From Toxonevra muliebris (lineage: Eukaryota; Arthropoda; Insecta; Diptera; Pallopteridae), in assembly GCA_963691655.1 (NCBI GenBank), contig OY829326.1, forward strand, positions 109,093,388 through 109,157,387: a DNA stretch of 64,000 nucleotides, given 5' to 3'. The notes under the pieces are model-generated. The model was not told where the DNA came from, ran no database searches, and was given only the letters and a program-made list of their open reading frames with translations. Both the position numbers and the translations under genes were made by a program. Below, one piece after another: positions 1-11,609 of this stretch. Within the stretch, counting starts at the first letter, position 1. The number at the start of each line of letters is the position of its first letter.

Positions 1-1
1 A

Positions 2-1453
2 GCACTGTCAAACTGTCAGTTCGGGTTTCGGAAAGCTCGATCCACCGTAAGTGCCATTAAAATGGTGGTAGACATTGCAGCGAAAGCAATAGAAGGCATA
101 AGATGGAAAGGAGGTGCGAAACAATATTGTGCAGTGGTTACATTAGATGTAAAAAACGCATTTAACTCTGCCAACTGGATGCACATAAAAGGCTCTCTGG
201 CAAGAATGAATGCACCGAAATACATACGAAGAATAATCGACAGTTACTTCAAAAACAGAAAGCTGGAGTATGAAATCGACGAGGGATTAAAATACTACAA
301 CATCTCGGCAGGTGTTCCACAAGGATCTGTGCTAGGACCTCTACTATGAAATATTTTGTATGACGGAATATTGAGACTATCATTCCCACCAGGAGTAAAA
401 GTAGTGGGGTACGCAGACGATATTGCGATAGTTACAGTGGCGAAACATATTCAGGAAATCGAGGCGATTTCTAATGAAGCGGTGGCCACAATAAACCATT
501 GGCTAAGATCAGCTGGTCTTGAATTAGCTGCACAAAAAACGGACGCGGTACTAATTAGTAGTCGAAAGGTTGTCGAACATGCGAATATACAAGTAGGCAA
601 CCAAATAATAAAATCGAAGTCGTCAATTAAATATCTGGATGTGATGATAGACAACAGACTGAACTTCAGAGCTCACTTGGACTATGTTAAAGAAAAGGCG
701 TCTAGTATCCAGGCAGTGTCTAGAATAATGCCAAACATTGGTAGACCAAGATATGGTCGAAGGGTGTTACTGTCTAGCGTAGTAAGCTCAGTCTTGCTTT
801 ACGCTGCTCCAATCTGGGCTGGAGCTTTGGTGGCAAAGGAGTGCCGAAAGAAACTGTCACGTGTATACAGGCTGAGCGCTCTAAGGACAATAAGTGGTTT
901 TCGGGCAATTTCGGAAGATGCGGCATGCGTCGTAGCTGGTATGATACCGATCGATATACTAGCGGACGAAATGAAACGAGTCTATTGCCGAAGGAGCGGA
1001 AATCAGTTGCATCAAGATATTCCAGGCATCGCGAACGAAGAAAGGCTAGCATCATTAGCCATTTGGCAGAATAGATGGGAGAACTCATCGAAAAGCAGGT
1101 GGACGTATATACTTATCCCTAAGATTGAAACATGGATAAATAAAGAATATGGAGACACAAATTATCATATAACCCAGTTTTTAACGGGTTATGGAGGGTA
1201 CAGAAAGTATCTGTACAGATTTAAGCATGGCGACTCCCCACTTTGTCCTATCTGTAGGGACCAAGAAGAAGATGTAGAGCACGTAATTTTCAACTGTCGG
1301 CGTTTCAGCCCAACAAATATGACCTTGCCAAGCCCATCACACATTATAGAGTGTATGATTCAGTCGGAGGGAGACTGGTCAGAAATAAGTGGGTTCATCG
1401 CGAATGTGCAAAATGATCTAAGGAGAATGAACGTCTTAGGAGAGCAGACTTGA
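2..1453 (+). pseudogene. R1-like non-LTR retrotransposon ORF2, 3' part (reverse transcriptase), one in-frame stop
   Basis: The reading frame is open from the left edge of the window to 1453 apart from one TGA at 347-349. In order it shows the RT palm motif FNSANW, the GVPQGSVLGPLL motif, the catalytic motif GYADDIAI, a thumb region, and a C-terminal Cys-His motif CPICRDQEEDVEHVIFNC. FNSANW and this Cys-His end are typical of R1-clade LINEs. The stop falls just after GPLL, where the family normally has tryptophan, so a TGG-to-TGA change is likely. The endonuclease and 5' part lie outside the window. The protein would copy element RNA at a nicked target, but this copy cannot make it in one piece. 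Family level is firm; the exact clade is inferred. Confidence 0.85.
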
Positions 1454-1690
1454 CGAATACAGCCTAAAGGCTAACCAGCCCCGCGAAGTAATACCTAACG
1501 GCAGTACCTCGGGGATAGTGGTTGACGAGCACGGGGGTGAGGTTTAGTACGTAGGTGTATTACTCAGCAGACCCAGTCAGTATGTGAATCGTGCATGCCA
1601 ATAGTGCATAGATACCAGTAGTGCCGGACTACTGGTATCTATGAAGATTCCTCACTTCCAGGGCGCATTCAAAAAAAAAAAAAAAAAAAA
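1454..1690 (+). mobile_element. 3' UTR and poly(A) tail of the R1-like LINE
   Basis: About 215 bases follow the ORF stop and end in an uninterrupted A run (about 1672-1690), which marks the 3' end of the insertion. The UTR is more GC-rich than the flanking DNA. It contains a 15-bp perfect inverted repeat with a 7-base loop (1607-1621 with 1629-1643). In this group the reverse transcriptase recognises the 3' UTR, so the hairpin may be a recognition structure; that is inference. Confidence 0.7.
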
Positions 1691-4129
1691 TACACAATAT
1701 TAAATGGGGTTTACTGCTGAAATCTCATTATCCGATTTTCATTTTAATAATAAATTGTAGTATATGTTTATGACTTTGTCTCTACCATGCGCTCCTAACA
1801 CATAATGAACAGAAAATTTTTACGAAAATATCATTTTATTTACATAGTATGTCACGCTTCATTAGTTATGTATATTTTCTTACTTTTTTATTGAGGTCAC
1901 TTTCTTTAAATCAAGTAAATTCAGTTAGTTATTATTATAAAATATTCAAAATGCATAACTAATTTATTCCAATATTATTATATTATCCAAAAAAGTCAAC
2001 TCAAAATCTAGTCATCATAATCATTGTTGTTTTCAACAACAAGAACAACATTGTCATCGTCATGCATATCCTGCGGACACAAAAAGAGCACACATTTATA
2101 AGTAAGAGACAGATTTACATACATTTATTCATATGTACAAAAAAGAATATGTAAATGCACATGCATGCATGTAAATCTATATAGAATAAACGAAAAGAAA
2201 GAAACTACATATTTGTGTTCGTATATGTGTTTGTATTTTTGCTGCACTGCAATCAAAATCCTTTTGTTAGCCAAAATCAACCAGCAGCTACCACATGCAT
2301 ACAGTTTGCCTTGTTGTATTTTTAATATATTATAGTAGAGCAACAACAATGTTTACAGCATATAAAAAGCTAAAAAAACTAAAAGGAAAAATGAACAATA
2401 TTAAAGGAGAAGAAAAGGAAAAAGTAGCAAAACCCAAAAAAACATGTGAATAGAAAATATAAGACAAAAACGCAAAAAAAAAAAAAAAAATTTAATAAAA
2501 ATATTTCCATTTAACTGTCATGCACAAGCCGTACAACCATACAATATTCAAGAGTATCAGCAACAAACAATAGTTGCACAAAACAGTAGAAAGAACTAAG
2601 TAAAAACTAGAAATTTGTAAGGATTTGTTAAAAGTGGAAGTGTTAGTGGTAGTGGCAGTAGCTGTGCCACTGACGTTGGCATTAAGATTGAGGTTGGCAG
2701 TATTAGCGTGGGCGTTTGGCTACTGTCAATGACAGTAGTGGTAGTGACGCTGTCACTTGATTACGTGATTCATTTCTATTGTTTGCAGCTGTGTACCCAT
2801 TCATCTATCTGTTCCATCAAATTTATCTAGCTATATATACATACATCAATAACTGGTTACTACATAAGTTTCTTATGTAACTGTCTGTTGCACATTTATA
2901 GTTATTGCATGCATATATAGAGCAAGCAGCAATCAATGTTTACATTATACTTATTCATCAAATGTTAAAGGTTGCATTGTTATATTACATACAAATACAT
3001 TGATCATGTTTACTTACTTTTAAAGACAATAAATAAGTGAAATGCAACTACTATTAATAAACAAAACAAATAAATATGTTAAATGCAAATAAACTACAAA
3101 TTGACTTTTGAATTATTTACAGTTGCGGGTGGCGAAAGCGGCGTTGATAATATTCGGATTTAACTTTAGAAACTAAATAATATTGAAATATTTAAGGGTA
3201 TTTGAATAATATAATTTCATATTTCATTCAGTATTCATGTACGTTAAACTATGAATTAAAAATTCTATGGTAGACAGCAGTGCGTATGAGTGATATTTGC
3301 TTGCACAAATTTTATCAATTAATTTTACAATAATGACATTTCTAGTCTTTTGTTATTTGCACGCTAAGAACATATAAATTAATACATTTAATTTCCTCTT
3401 GATAAAAGTAATTAAAGAGCAGCTCCAATATCATGTCAAACAGTGCGTATGAGTGACATTTGAATGTACTACTTATATATATACAATTAAGACAATTTGT
3501 GTAATACTATAAGAGTTTTGACTTGATTTAACTTTATTTCAGCTTTCTCTCAGTTCAATGAAGCTTCTTTCTATAGATATAGTGTGCAAATGATGGATAT
3601 GACATCGTTTGAATTGATGTATACATAATTCAAATTTACAATATCTCTTTTATGTTTATTTGTAATTTGTCTATCTCAATTTATGTAATTCATTCTGTCA
3701 GTTGTAAGAAAGCTTGAAGTCATGTGTGATAACTAGCTTGATGTTTGATTATCAAAATTGTGAAATATTTTGTTTTTGACATTTTGTTGTTGTTAGGAGA
3801 TAAAATGTTGATATGTAAAGGAATATAATATGGGAAATATAACATTATGTGAGAAATTTTTCTGTAGTTGTTTTATTTGTATGATAAGTTTGACTTATGT
3901 TTCTGTAAAAATAGTTAGATTTCTTCTTTGACTATTTCGACAGAGAGCAAATTGGAATAATATGTACTGACCAATTTTCGATGTGGAATGATGGCTTTGT
4001 ATTTTGAAATGAATGAAATATTCAAAGCAGAGGGGAATCAATAGAAATTGAAATGACTAGAGGTAGAGATTTTAAGTATTACGTTTGCAGTTGAATCGGA
4101 ATCTGTAACTTGATCTTATGGCTAGTAAG
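1691..4129. other. AT-rich non-coding stretch, no gene seen
   Basis: No ORF with recognisable content and no frequenin N-terminal exon was found on either strand. It holds A runs (about 2476-2490), many short TA-rich words, and a short direct repeat built on GTGCGTATGAGTGA (about 3281-3294 and 3442-3455). It is either intron or upstream sequence of frequenin. Confidence 0.5.
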
Positions 4130-5400
4130 AGGATGAATTAAAGATGAATTGAGAATTAATTGTCGACGAATAGGGAGGGAATTGAGGATGAATTATGGGT
4201 GAATAAAGGATAAATTGAGGATGAATTGAGGGTGAATTGAGGATGAATTGAAGATGAATTGAGGAAGAATTGAGGTTGAATTAAAGATGAATTGGGGATG
4301 AATTGAAGATGAATTAAGGAAGAATTGTGGTTGAATTAAAGATGAATTGGGGATGATTTGAAAATGAATTGAAGATGAATTGAGATGAATTGAAGATGAA
4401 TTGAAGATGAATTAAAGATGAGTTGAAGATGAATTGAAGATAAATCGAAGATAAATTGAAGATGAATTGAAGAAGAATTAAGGTTTAATTGAAGATGAAT
4501 TGAGGATAAATTAATGATGAATTGGGGATGAATTGAGGATGAATTGAGGATAAATTGAAGATGAATCGAAGATGAATCGAAGATGAATTGAAGATGAATT
4601 GAAGATGAATTGAAGATGAATTGAAGATTTATTGAAGATGAATTGAAGATGAATTGAAAATGAATTGAAGATAAATTGAAGATGAATTGAAGAAGAATTA
4701 AGGTTTAATTGAAGATGAATTGAGGATGAATTGAAGATGAATTGAAGATGAATTGAGGATGAATTGAAGATGAATTGAAGATGAATTGAAGATGAATTGA
4801 GGATGAATTGAAGATGGATTAAAGATGAATTGAAGATGAATTGAAGATGGATTGGAGATGAATTGAAGATGAATTGAAGATGAATTGAGGATGAATTGAA
4901 GATGAATTGAAGATGAATTGATGATGAATTGAAGATGGATTGAAGATGAATTGAAGATGAATTGAAGATGAATTGAATATGAATTGAACATAAATTGAAG
5001 ATGAATTGAGGATAAATTGAAGATGAATTGGGGATGAATTGAAGATGAATTGAGGATAAATTGAAGATGAATTGGGGATGAATTGAGGATGAATTGAGGA
5101 TAAATTGAAGATGAAACGAAGATGAATTGAAGATGGATTGAAGATGAATTGAAGATGAATTTAAGATGAATTTAAGATGAATTGAAGAAGAATTAAGGTT
5201 AAATTGAAGATGAATTGAGGATAAATTGAAGATGAATTGGGGATGAATTGAGGATGAATTGAGGATAAATTGAAGATGAATTGAAGATGAATTGAACATG
5301 AATTGAAGATGGTTTGAAGACGAATTGAAGATGGAAATTGAGGATAAATTTGGGAGGAATTGAGGATGAATTGAATATGAATTGAGGATGAGTCATATTC
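4130..5400. repeat. 12-bp minisatellite array, about 1.27 kb
   Basis: Tandem copies of a 12-base unit, consensus GAATTGAAGATG, with common variants (AGGATG, GGGGATG, ATAAATTGAAG). A variant block beginning AGAAGAATTAAGG recurs at 4471, 4691 and 5186, suggesting higher-order duplication. Because the period is a multiple of three, long ORFs appear on the minus strand with a repeating FNSSSIHLQ-type peptide. These are a consequence of the period, not evidence of a gene. The array lies about 1 kb upstream of the first visible frequenin exon and ends abruptly near 5395. Confidence 0.95.
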
Positions 5401-6414
5401 TATGAATACAGTTAATTGAAGCATTTTTAATATCTGCGCTCGATCCACTCTATTTCACTTCTAGTGCACTTGCATCAAAACCCTAGGTATTTAATCGTGC
5501 ACAAAATCACGATATCTGTAAAACTAGTCAAGCCTCTACCTCAGTCAAAGCAAATAAAGGCTGGTTGTTGATTTTTTCCTTCTATTCCTCTAGGGAGCTT
5601 AAGGCTTTTACTAAGCATTTCCACCTGACTTTGTTTTGTGCAGTCATTTTTACGTTTTGCCATGTTGTATTTTTATCTGTTAGTTAGTTCTCAAGTGTTT
5701 GGCCCCCATGACGTCTGCTTTCTTGTGGGTTCTATTTAAACGCCGTTCTTGTGATGCTGTTGTTAGGCTTTCTTAGGGTATGTCATATCCACCTCCACTT
5801 TCTTCTCTTTATCTGTGATAATATTAGCTCTTCGTTTGCAAGAGTCCAAATCACCTCATTTCCTATTAGATTTGGCCAGAATATTCCGCAAAGATCTTTG
5901 CAATAGATAAGGTAGCGTAAAGAATAAAAAGAAAGAACCTCGTTCTTTGTAAGAGCTAACATGCAAGCACAGTACTAGACAAACTAATTATAAGGTCTCA
6001 AGTACTTCTAACCTCATCACAAAAGTCTCGCACTTTGATTTTGTGGTCGTTAAATCAGATTTACAAATTTTTCGATGAGCAAGATCCATTTTTTTACCGT
6101 ACTTTCTTCGGCAAAATTGATCAAAATCGAAAATAGAAGTTTTCTGTCAGAGTACTTGAAAAAAAAGCGATGCTGCTCATTGCAACCAAGTATGTAACAG
6201 TTGGCTACGAGTTGTCTTAGTTACAGCGAATAAGAAAGTGGGGTATTGCATTGCGAAAGGTTTTCCAAAATCGTGGCCTATTCTTTATTATTTTTCGAGA
6301 CTATGGAAGTGAAATCTAAGTATTTACATTTTCATAGTTGTGATTTATTTATTTTAAATTTTATTAAATTTGAAAGTCTCCAATAACATTTTCTCTTTCT
6401 TATTCTCTTTTCAG
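5401..6414. other. Sequence upstream of first visible frequenin exon, probably intron
   Basis: Non-coding. It runs into a pyrimidine-rich tract and the TTTTCAG acceptor that ends at 6414. No element or alternative exon was recognised here. Confidence 0.5.
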
Positions 6415-6439
6415 TTACAGAGAAAGAAATTCGGCAATG
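6415..6439 (+). CDS. Frq: frequenin (NCS-1) internal exon a
   Basis: A 25-nt exon encoding TEKEIRQW plus split codons at both ends (the last two bases of Phe22; the first two of Trp30). It sits between a TTTTCAG acceptor and a GTAAGT donor at 6440. Frequenin/NCS-1 is a myristoylated EF-hand calcium sensor that acts at presynaptic membranes and the Golgi, regulating neurotransmitter release, calcium channels, PI4-kinase and Ric8. This exon covers the helix before the degenerate first EF-hand. The preceding exon, with start codon and myristoylated glycine, is not visible. The match to fly frequenin over the joined exons leaves little doubt. Confidence 0.93.
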
Positions 6440-6514
6440 GTAAGTTTTGATAACCACCACCTATAAGTAAGCAAAACTATTTAGAACTATTTTGTTTGCC
6501 CTCAAAAAAATTAG

Positions 6515-6563
6515 GCATAAAGGATTTCTAAAAGACTGTCCAAACGGTTTACTCACAGAGCAA
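6515..6563 (+). CDS. Frq: frequenin (NCS-1) exon b, degenerate EF-hand 1
   Basis: A 49-nt exon encoding HKGFLKDCPNGLLTEQ after completing Trp30. The Cys-Pro pair is the hallmark of EF-hand 1 in neuronal calcium sensors, which cannot bind calcium. The acceptor is TTAG at 6511-6514; the donor GTAAGT starts at 6564. The intron before it is only 75 bp, in sharp contrast to the kilobase introns that follow. The exon ends in phase 0. Confidence 0.95.
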
Positions 6564-7601
6564 GTAAGTTAGCGTTGCAATAGCAAAATCTAAAATATTT
6601 ACTGAAAATTAATGTTAAACTAATCACAAATAAAATTGTTTCATTTCATTTACTTTTCTATTCTTTAAATTTTTTCTCTTTCAAATTTAAAAAAATAATA
6701 AAAATATTACAAATAATAATGTAAATGTCACATGTCAAACTTGAAACATACACATACACACACAACCACATAAAAAACCAACAAACAACAATTACAATAA
6801 TGATAACAATAACAACGATTACAATAAAACAAATATCAACTTAAATGACAATCTTAAATATAACAAAATGTGTGTAAACATTTTTTGTTTGTATAATTTT
6901 TATATGCAAAATAACAACAACAACAAAATGGCGTGTGACTTATTTCCGCTTTAACAAAAAAAAAAAAAAAAAACAATAAAAACACATTTTCAATCTTATG
7001 CGTGGAATTTCTGCGTTGCTACTTGCAAATTTCCCTTGCCATCGAACACTAAAAAAAACAACAACAACCAAATATATACTTTTTCTGTCAACATACATTC
7101 TTCTGCCAAACGAAAAACAAAAATATACACAACATCAACAAAAACTGTGACAACAACCACATTGACGCCGATGCCGACGATGATGATGGCGACAACAACA
7201 ACAACGTCGGAAATCGCTTGACATGTGAACATTGTGTGTGTGTGTGCGATATTTGATCAAATGAATTGTTGACGACGACAACGATGCGTTTGGCGCCACA
7301 CGCTGTATTCTATACCCCACTACTGTGCTGTGTTACTTTTCTTCACTCTACTGTGTGTGTTTTACACATACTATGCGGAATTGTGCTTTGTCGTTGCCGT
7401 CACTTTGTGTGTGTGTCACTTTGGTTGCGGTTTGGGTAAAATCAACAAACAAACAAACAAATGTACACAAATGCACATATATATGAAATCTACACACATA
7501 AACACACTCACTTTTATTCTTTTCAACACACTCATACACACACACAACAAATACACTTACATTTCATTTTATATGTTATATTGAATTGAAAAAATGTATA
7601 G
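6564..7601 (+). other. frequenin intron (1,038 bp)
   Basis: GT-AG intron in phase 0. It contains CAA/ACA-rich simple sequence and an A run at about 6956-6973. Short ORFs on both strands arise from CAA, GAC and TG repeats and show no protein similarity that I recognise. Confidence 0.8.
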
Positions 7602-7691
7602 GGTTTTATTAAAATCTACAAACAATTCTTCCCGCAAGGAGATCCCAGTAAATTTGCTTCGCTTGTATTTCGCGTTTTCGACGAGAATAAT
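7602..7691 (+). CDS. Frq: frequenin (NCS-1) exon c, first part of EF-hand 2
   Basis: A 90-nt exon encoding 30 residues, starting [18 protein letters not shown] and ending FRVFDENN. It is bounded by an ATAG acceptor and a GTGAGT donor, both phase 0. The last four residues open the calcium-binding loop of EF-hand 2 (residues 73-84). The 6.4-kb intron therefore cuts inside the loop. The aromatic residues line the hydrophobic crevice that binds target helices in NCS proteins. Confidence 0.97.
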
Positions 7692-8859
7692 GTGAGTATA
7701 AATAAATAAATGCGTGAATGTCTGTACGTTTGTATGAATGAATGAATGAATGCATGCGTGAGTGTGTTTCTATGGGATGAATGCAAATTTAAGTTAATGT
7801 GATTTCAAGTGGGTTTAAGTATTACAAACCCTACCCAAGCCAAGCAAACCAAACCACACCAAACCAAAGTCAAAATTAGTTGTTGCAAAATCTGCAAGCA
7901 AAAGTAGCTTCTACATAAGCTGTATGGGATTTGATTTATTTTGGAATAAATGCTAAAATTTCAAAGCTTTTCTTTTATTTTTTTCTTGACTTATGTGTAT
8001 GCAAAGAAGCAGCTTAAATTTAAATACATTTTTAATGAATTTTCTTTTGTACTGCATATACTTCATAATGTAAAAAGTTGAATTTAATTAAGATAAAGAA
8101 CAACATTCATTAAAAAAGAAAGTACCAAAAATATTCCATATACTTGCCACAGCATTTTTTTTTTGTGGTTTTGTGGCTTTATTGGATTACAAAAATAAAT
8201 GTCATTAAACCAATTATTTTCCGAGGAAAAAATTTATTGATAAGCATTGGAATTCCGTGGTTTACATTTTTTATGCCTTGAATTGTGGTTTGATTTCAGG
8301 CTGTGAAAATTCATTCGCGTTGAATACGGCCTACGGCGCCAGAAGCTTTAGAATGTTATTAACAAACATCCAATTAACGATTTCCTATGATTTGTTTTAG
8401 TGGCATATTTATAGTTTTTTTTTTATAAAGACTTATCAGCATTAATCAATGAAACATACAGATCAAATAGAAGTAAGTTTTGAACTATCAATTTTTGGCT
8501 TTGCGGCTAGCACTTGGGACCTTTAAAATTTAATGGTATGAACATTGTAGGTTCGATTATTTGGCTTTGATTATATCCAATGAATAATGGCTTCAAAAAT
8601 ATTTCTATGTATAAAGCCTTCAGTTGGGTTCAAACTCCAAGCTTCAAACAAGAGATTGAGGCTAGACAGATTCAAACCTTTAAAGAATTATGGAGGGATG
8701 AGTCCAATATATTGTATTCCATTCAAGTGATTTATGCGAAGCCAAAGACAACTAGCGATATTTGGCTTATATTAAGAGCACATATAAATTGCTGCCTAAT
8801 ACCAACAAACTGTCATTCAAACTACCTAAAGTCAAAAGTCAACCTTTGAAAAACCTATA
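7692..8859 (+). other. 5' part of the 6.4-kb frequenin intron
   Basis: AT-rich intron sequence with short repeats: GAAT runs near 7735-7752 and a CCAAACCA-rich patch near 7840-7870. No supported gene. The ORF at 8580-8849 has no recognisable similarity. Confidence 0.6.
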
Positions 8860-9074
8860 AATAATAATCTGGCATAACCCTATACACCAACAACAACAAG
8901 TCTGTTGAAGGGGATATGTTCAGCTCATCTAAAAATATTTCGATATTTGTGACTCCCACTCATTTTTAGTGTCTTTCAAGTGATTATCTTCCAAGAAATG
9001 ATCAAAGCTTTTAGCTCTTGTGCTTTTAAATTCAAACTAGTCTGGGACAAAGAGACATAGCCAATATATCTCTT

Positions 9075-9290
9075 ACATAAGCTCCAGGTCATGGAAACTT
9101 TTAAGGATATGCCAAAGTGGATTCACTTGCGAAACAAGGCTGTACCCAGCAGATCTTCACTGAATTAGTTTTCATTCCCCTAATAGGGGCTACTTCAACA
9201 ACAGCGATACGATATCCGAACTGAAGTATTCAAATTAATTGCTGATTGGATCACTGACTAATAAATAAATGTTCGTGTATCTAAAATGCA
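9075..9290 (+). pseudogene. LINE relic, end of RNase H domain
   Basis: A degraded stretch whose plus-strand translation, with frameshifts, reads APGHGNF followed by ADSLAKQG-like residues and a downstream Cys/Lys-rich part. This matches the WVPGH...ADxLAKxG signature of the RNase H domain of I/Loa-type LINEs. Stops and shifts make it non-coding. A SINE was inserted immediately downstream. Assignment rests on a short motif only. Confidence 0.4.
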
Positions 9291-9303
9291 TTGCAAAATG
9301 AGC

Positions 9304-9602
9304 TAGGTTAGATTAGGTTGGAGTGTCTGTCGAAAGACACACTCAGACACAAGAGCGGCCCATTGTGATACCACAGAGTTGAACCTACAGTTGAATGCCG
9401 ATTTCAATTTTTTATCTGCTCAGTGGTTTTGATATTACCAACCAATGTGTGCACTTGTACACCTTCTTATAATTGTCATACACTTTATATTGATAATGAG
9501 TATAAGAAGGTTATGTGAATTAACCACCAGACGAAGGCGGGATTCGAACCCAAACCTCCCGGATAAAAGTCTAGTGTACTACCCACTAGACTATCGAGGT
9601 CG
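9304..9602 (-). mobile_element. SINE family A, copy 1 (tRNA-derived)
   Basis: Read on the minus strand it begins CGACCTCGATAGTCTAGTGG (9583-9602), with an A-box-like TAGTCTAGTGGGTAG. A B-box-like GGTTCGAATCCC follows near 9540-9551. Together these are a pol III promoter in a tRNA-like head, closest by eye to tRNA-Glu/Lys. A body of about 150 bases follows, then a tail in which ggtatcacaatgggcc-like words precede CCAACCTAATC. The tail matches the 3' ends of LINE relics elsewhere in the window. Imperfect direct repeats around GCAAAA flank it (about 9292-9302 and 9606-9616). Confidence 0.8.
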
Positions 9603-9659
9603 TCCTGCAAAAGGAGTTGCAACGAAAGCAGTTTAAAAGATATAGTCGCACACTTATGT

Positions 9660-10510
9660 TGTAACGAACCTTTCTGGTTCCTTTTCTTTTCGTCAGGGTA
9701 TACTCAGCGAGTAACCAGGGTGCGTAAATAATAACTCACGATAGTTCGTTTCGGTTTTCTGTGTTCGCTTGTTTATTTATTTTCTTCACTGTTGGTTTTA
9801 AATACACTTGATTATTTTTATTCTTGGTACCTCGTACAGCCTTTGTTTGTTCCTTGTAGCCCCTCAATCGTCCTTCTCAGACGTTCGTTTGCCTTCGTTG
9901 GCACTCGTTTGCCTTCCTTGGCGCTCGTTTGCCTTCGTTTGCCTTTGCCTGCTTCCTTTGTGTGTGTTCGTGATACGATGGTTAGGTCATTGTCGTTTGT
10001 TGTATGGTCCGTGGCAATTACGTGTGTTCGCTACAGGGTACGTGGATACGACCCCCTGATGTCGATTAATACCTCAGCGGAAATCTTAATCTTGACGTAA
10101 GGACTTACGCCAAGATCCAATTAATACCTCACGAATGAATAATGTCTTACGAAGAACCTAGCATGCGGACGCTCTGCTGATATAAACTAACGACTCTTTT
10201 GTACTATCCTTCAAGGCGGACGCATCGGTTATTACATATAATCTAGCGAATAGAGGACAATAGAACCACCAAGCTTCTACCTTATACCACGATCTAAGTC
10301 TGAATCTGAGTGTCTTCTTCTGTGAGATGCATGTCCTTTTATATCAATTTCTTCTTGTTGTACCGTATTATTTCCGTTCTGTGAAATATTATAATATTAT
10401 AAATATTATAATTACTTAAATATAAATGTTAATATATATTTTAACGGCATAAATGTGCTAGTGGTTTAGGGTTGTGCGATTAAAATTACTGATAATTTTA
10501 TGTCGTCACA
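9660..10510 (-). mobile_element. Solo LTR of an LTR retrotransposon (851 bp)
   Basis: On the minus strand it starts TGTGACGACA and ends CGTTACA, the usual TG...CA form. It is flanked by a perfect 4-bp duplication ATGT (9656-9659 and 10511-10514), the size typical of Ty3/gypsy integration. A TATA box, ATATAAAAG, lies on the minus strand at 10336-10344, about 170 bp into the LTR, where U3 should end. No gag, pol or primer-binding site is adjacent, so it is best read as the product of LTR-LTR recombination. Internal tandem repeats of about 22 bp occur at 9883-9950. It lies antisense inside the frequenin intron. Confidence 0.75.
9883..9960. repeat. About 22-bp tandem repeat inside the solo LTR
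   Basis: Three to four imperfect copies of a unit around CTCGTTTGCCTTCGTTGGCA. The repeats lie within the downstream part of the LTR as read on the minus strand. Confidence 0.7.
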
Positions 10511-10514
10511 ATGT

Positions 10515-11605
10515 TCAAGCTCAATAAATTTCTGACGTTGTGAAAGATTTTTCCATAATAAACTTAAGTGAACTCATACGTTTCGTAGATTAAGCAAAAT
10601 TGATTTAACCTCGATGTTAAATTTTCATCCAAAAAAACAAAAAAACTCCCGTAATATCATAACGATGACAAAGGTTTTTTATTAACTTTAAAAGTGAATA
10701 ATTGCGGATTAAAGTAAATTCAATTCCATTATATTTTAAAAATGATTTCATTAAAATGGTCTTCGCGATGATTTGAATAATGTTGTTCTCCAGTTGGTCA
10801 ATTGTTTCTGGTTCGTTGGCATAAATCAGTATCTTAATGTCGCCCCAGAGCAAAAAGTTTAAGGACGACCTTTGCTTGATATGTGTAATACGTTGCTCCG
10901 TATTGTTAAAACCACATGTTCTCCAGGTCCATGTTATCCAATTGAGGCCAAGTTGAGGGCATAGAGCGACTAACTACCTGTGGACGACATGAAATCGAGA
11001 GGTTTGGGTCTTCAGCCCCATTCTCAGCAACATCAGTAATATTCTCGCTTGACCGCGCGATTCTGCGTCATACAGGGACTGCTCGATCGGAAACCGAACT
11101 GCTTTGTTCGATTTTTACGATAATTCGTTCAATTGATTGCGTTGTTGGAAAGTTTGGTGAACAGAACACGAATTTTTATTATAAATTTGAACACTTTAGT
11201 GCTCCATCGTAAAATGGTCTATGATAGAATACAAACGTCGAAGTTTAACTGTGTTGCTACCTGAGGCAATTAGCGGTAAAAGTACGGACATAGCTATTGA
11301 AAAACCTTTTATTTAGATCGAAGCATCAAGTGCGATGCAGACGGACTCCACGCTAAAATAACCACCAAGTAAACCAATGAGTAACTCTTTGAAATAAAAG
11401 AAGAACTGAATAAATCTGTATATTTCAAGTTCCTAATTACTACTGCCTAAGTCTCTTTAAAACTGATTTTTGAAATATTTTGCTTTTTAAAGCGAATCTG
11501 CGAAGCCCAATCAGATTCTCCATCAAAGGATCTTAATTGTATTATAGATTTGGCATAGATTTCTATACTGAGCGTATGTATCTAATAAAATGAGTCACTT
11601 CGGTG
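10515..11605. other. Intron DNA, nothing recognised
   Basis: Between the solo LTR and the next LINE fragment I see no gene, repeat family or RNA gene. Short ORFs (for example 10617-10853 minus) lack recognisable motifs. Confidence 0.5.
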
Positions 11606-11609
11606 ACTT

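Noticed and set aside
4130..5400. Possible CRISPR-like array
   Set aside because: The units are adjacent with no unique spacers, and the genome is eukaryotic.
4511..5448. Long minus-strand ORFs (up to 262 codons) with an FNSSSIHLQ-type repeat
   Set aside because: They come from the 12-bp minisatellite; a period divisible by three keeps several frames open. No start context, signal or flanking exon supports a gene.
1691..6414. Search for the frequenin first coding exon (start, KLKQDT-like and TDTYF-like residues)
   Set aside because: No matching stretch ending in a donor was seen; the exon probably lies outside the window.
9530..9605. Functional tRNA genes at the SINE heads (also 30900-30976, 42780-42850, 21700-21758)
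   Set aside because: The boxes are recognisable, but the acceptor stem does not close and each runs into a SINE body and tail.
9445..9636. 63-codon plus-strand ORF
   Set aside because: It lies across the SINE on the wrong strand and reads tRNA-like sequence.
9792..10100. Plus-strand ORFs of 83 and 102 codons rich in Leu, Val, Arg and Phe
   Set aside because: They read the tandem repeat inside the solo LTR, antisense to its promoter.
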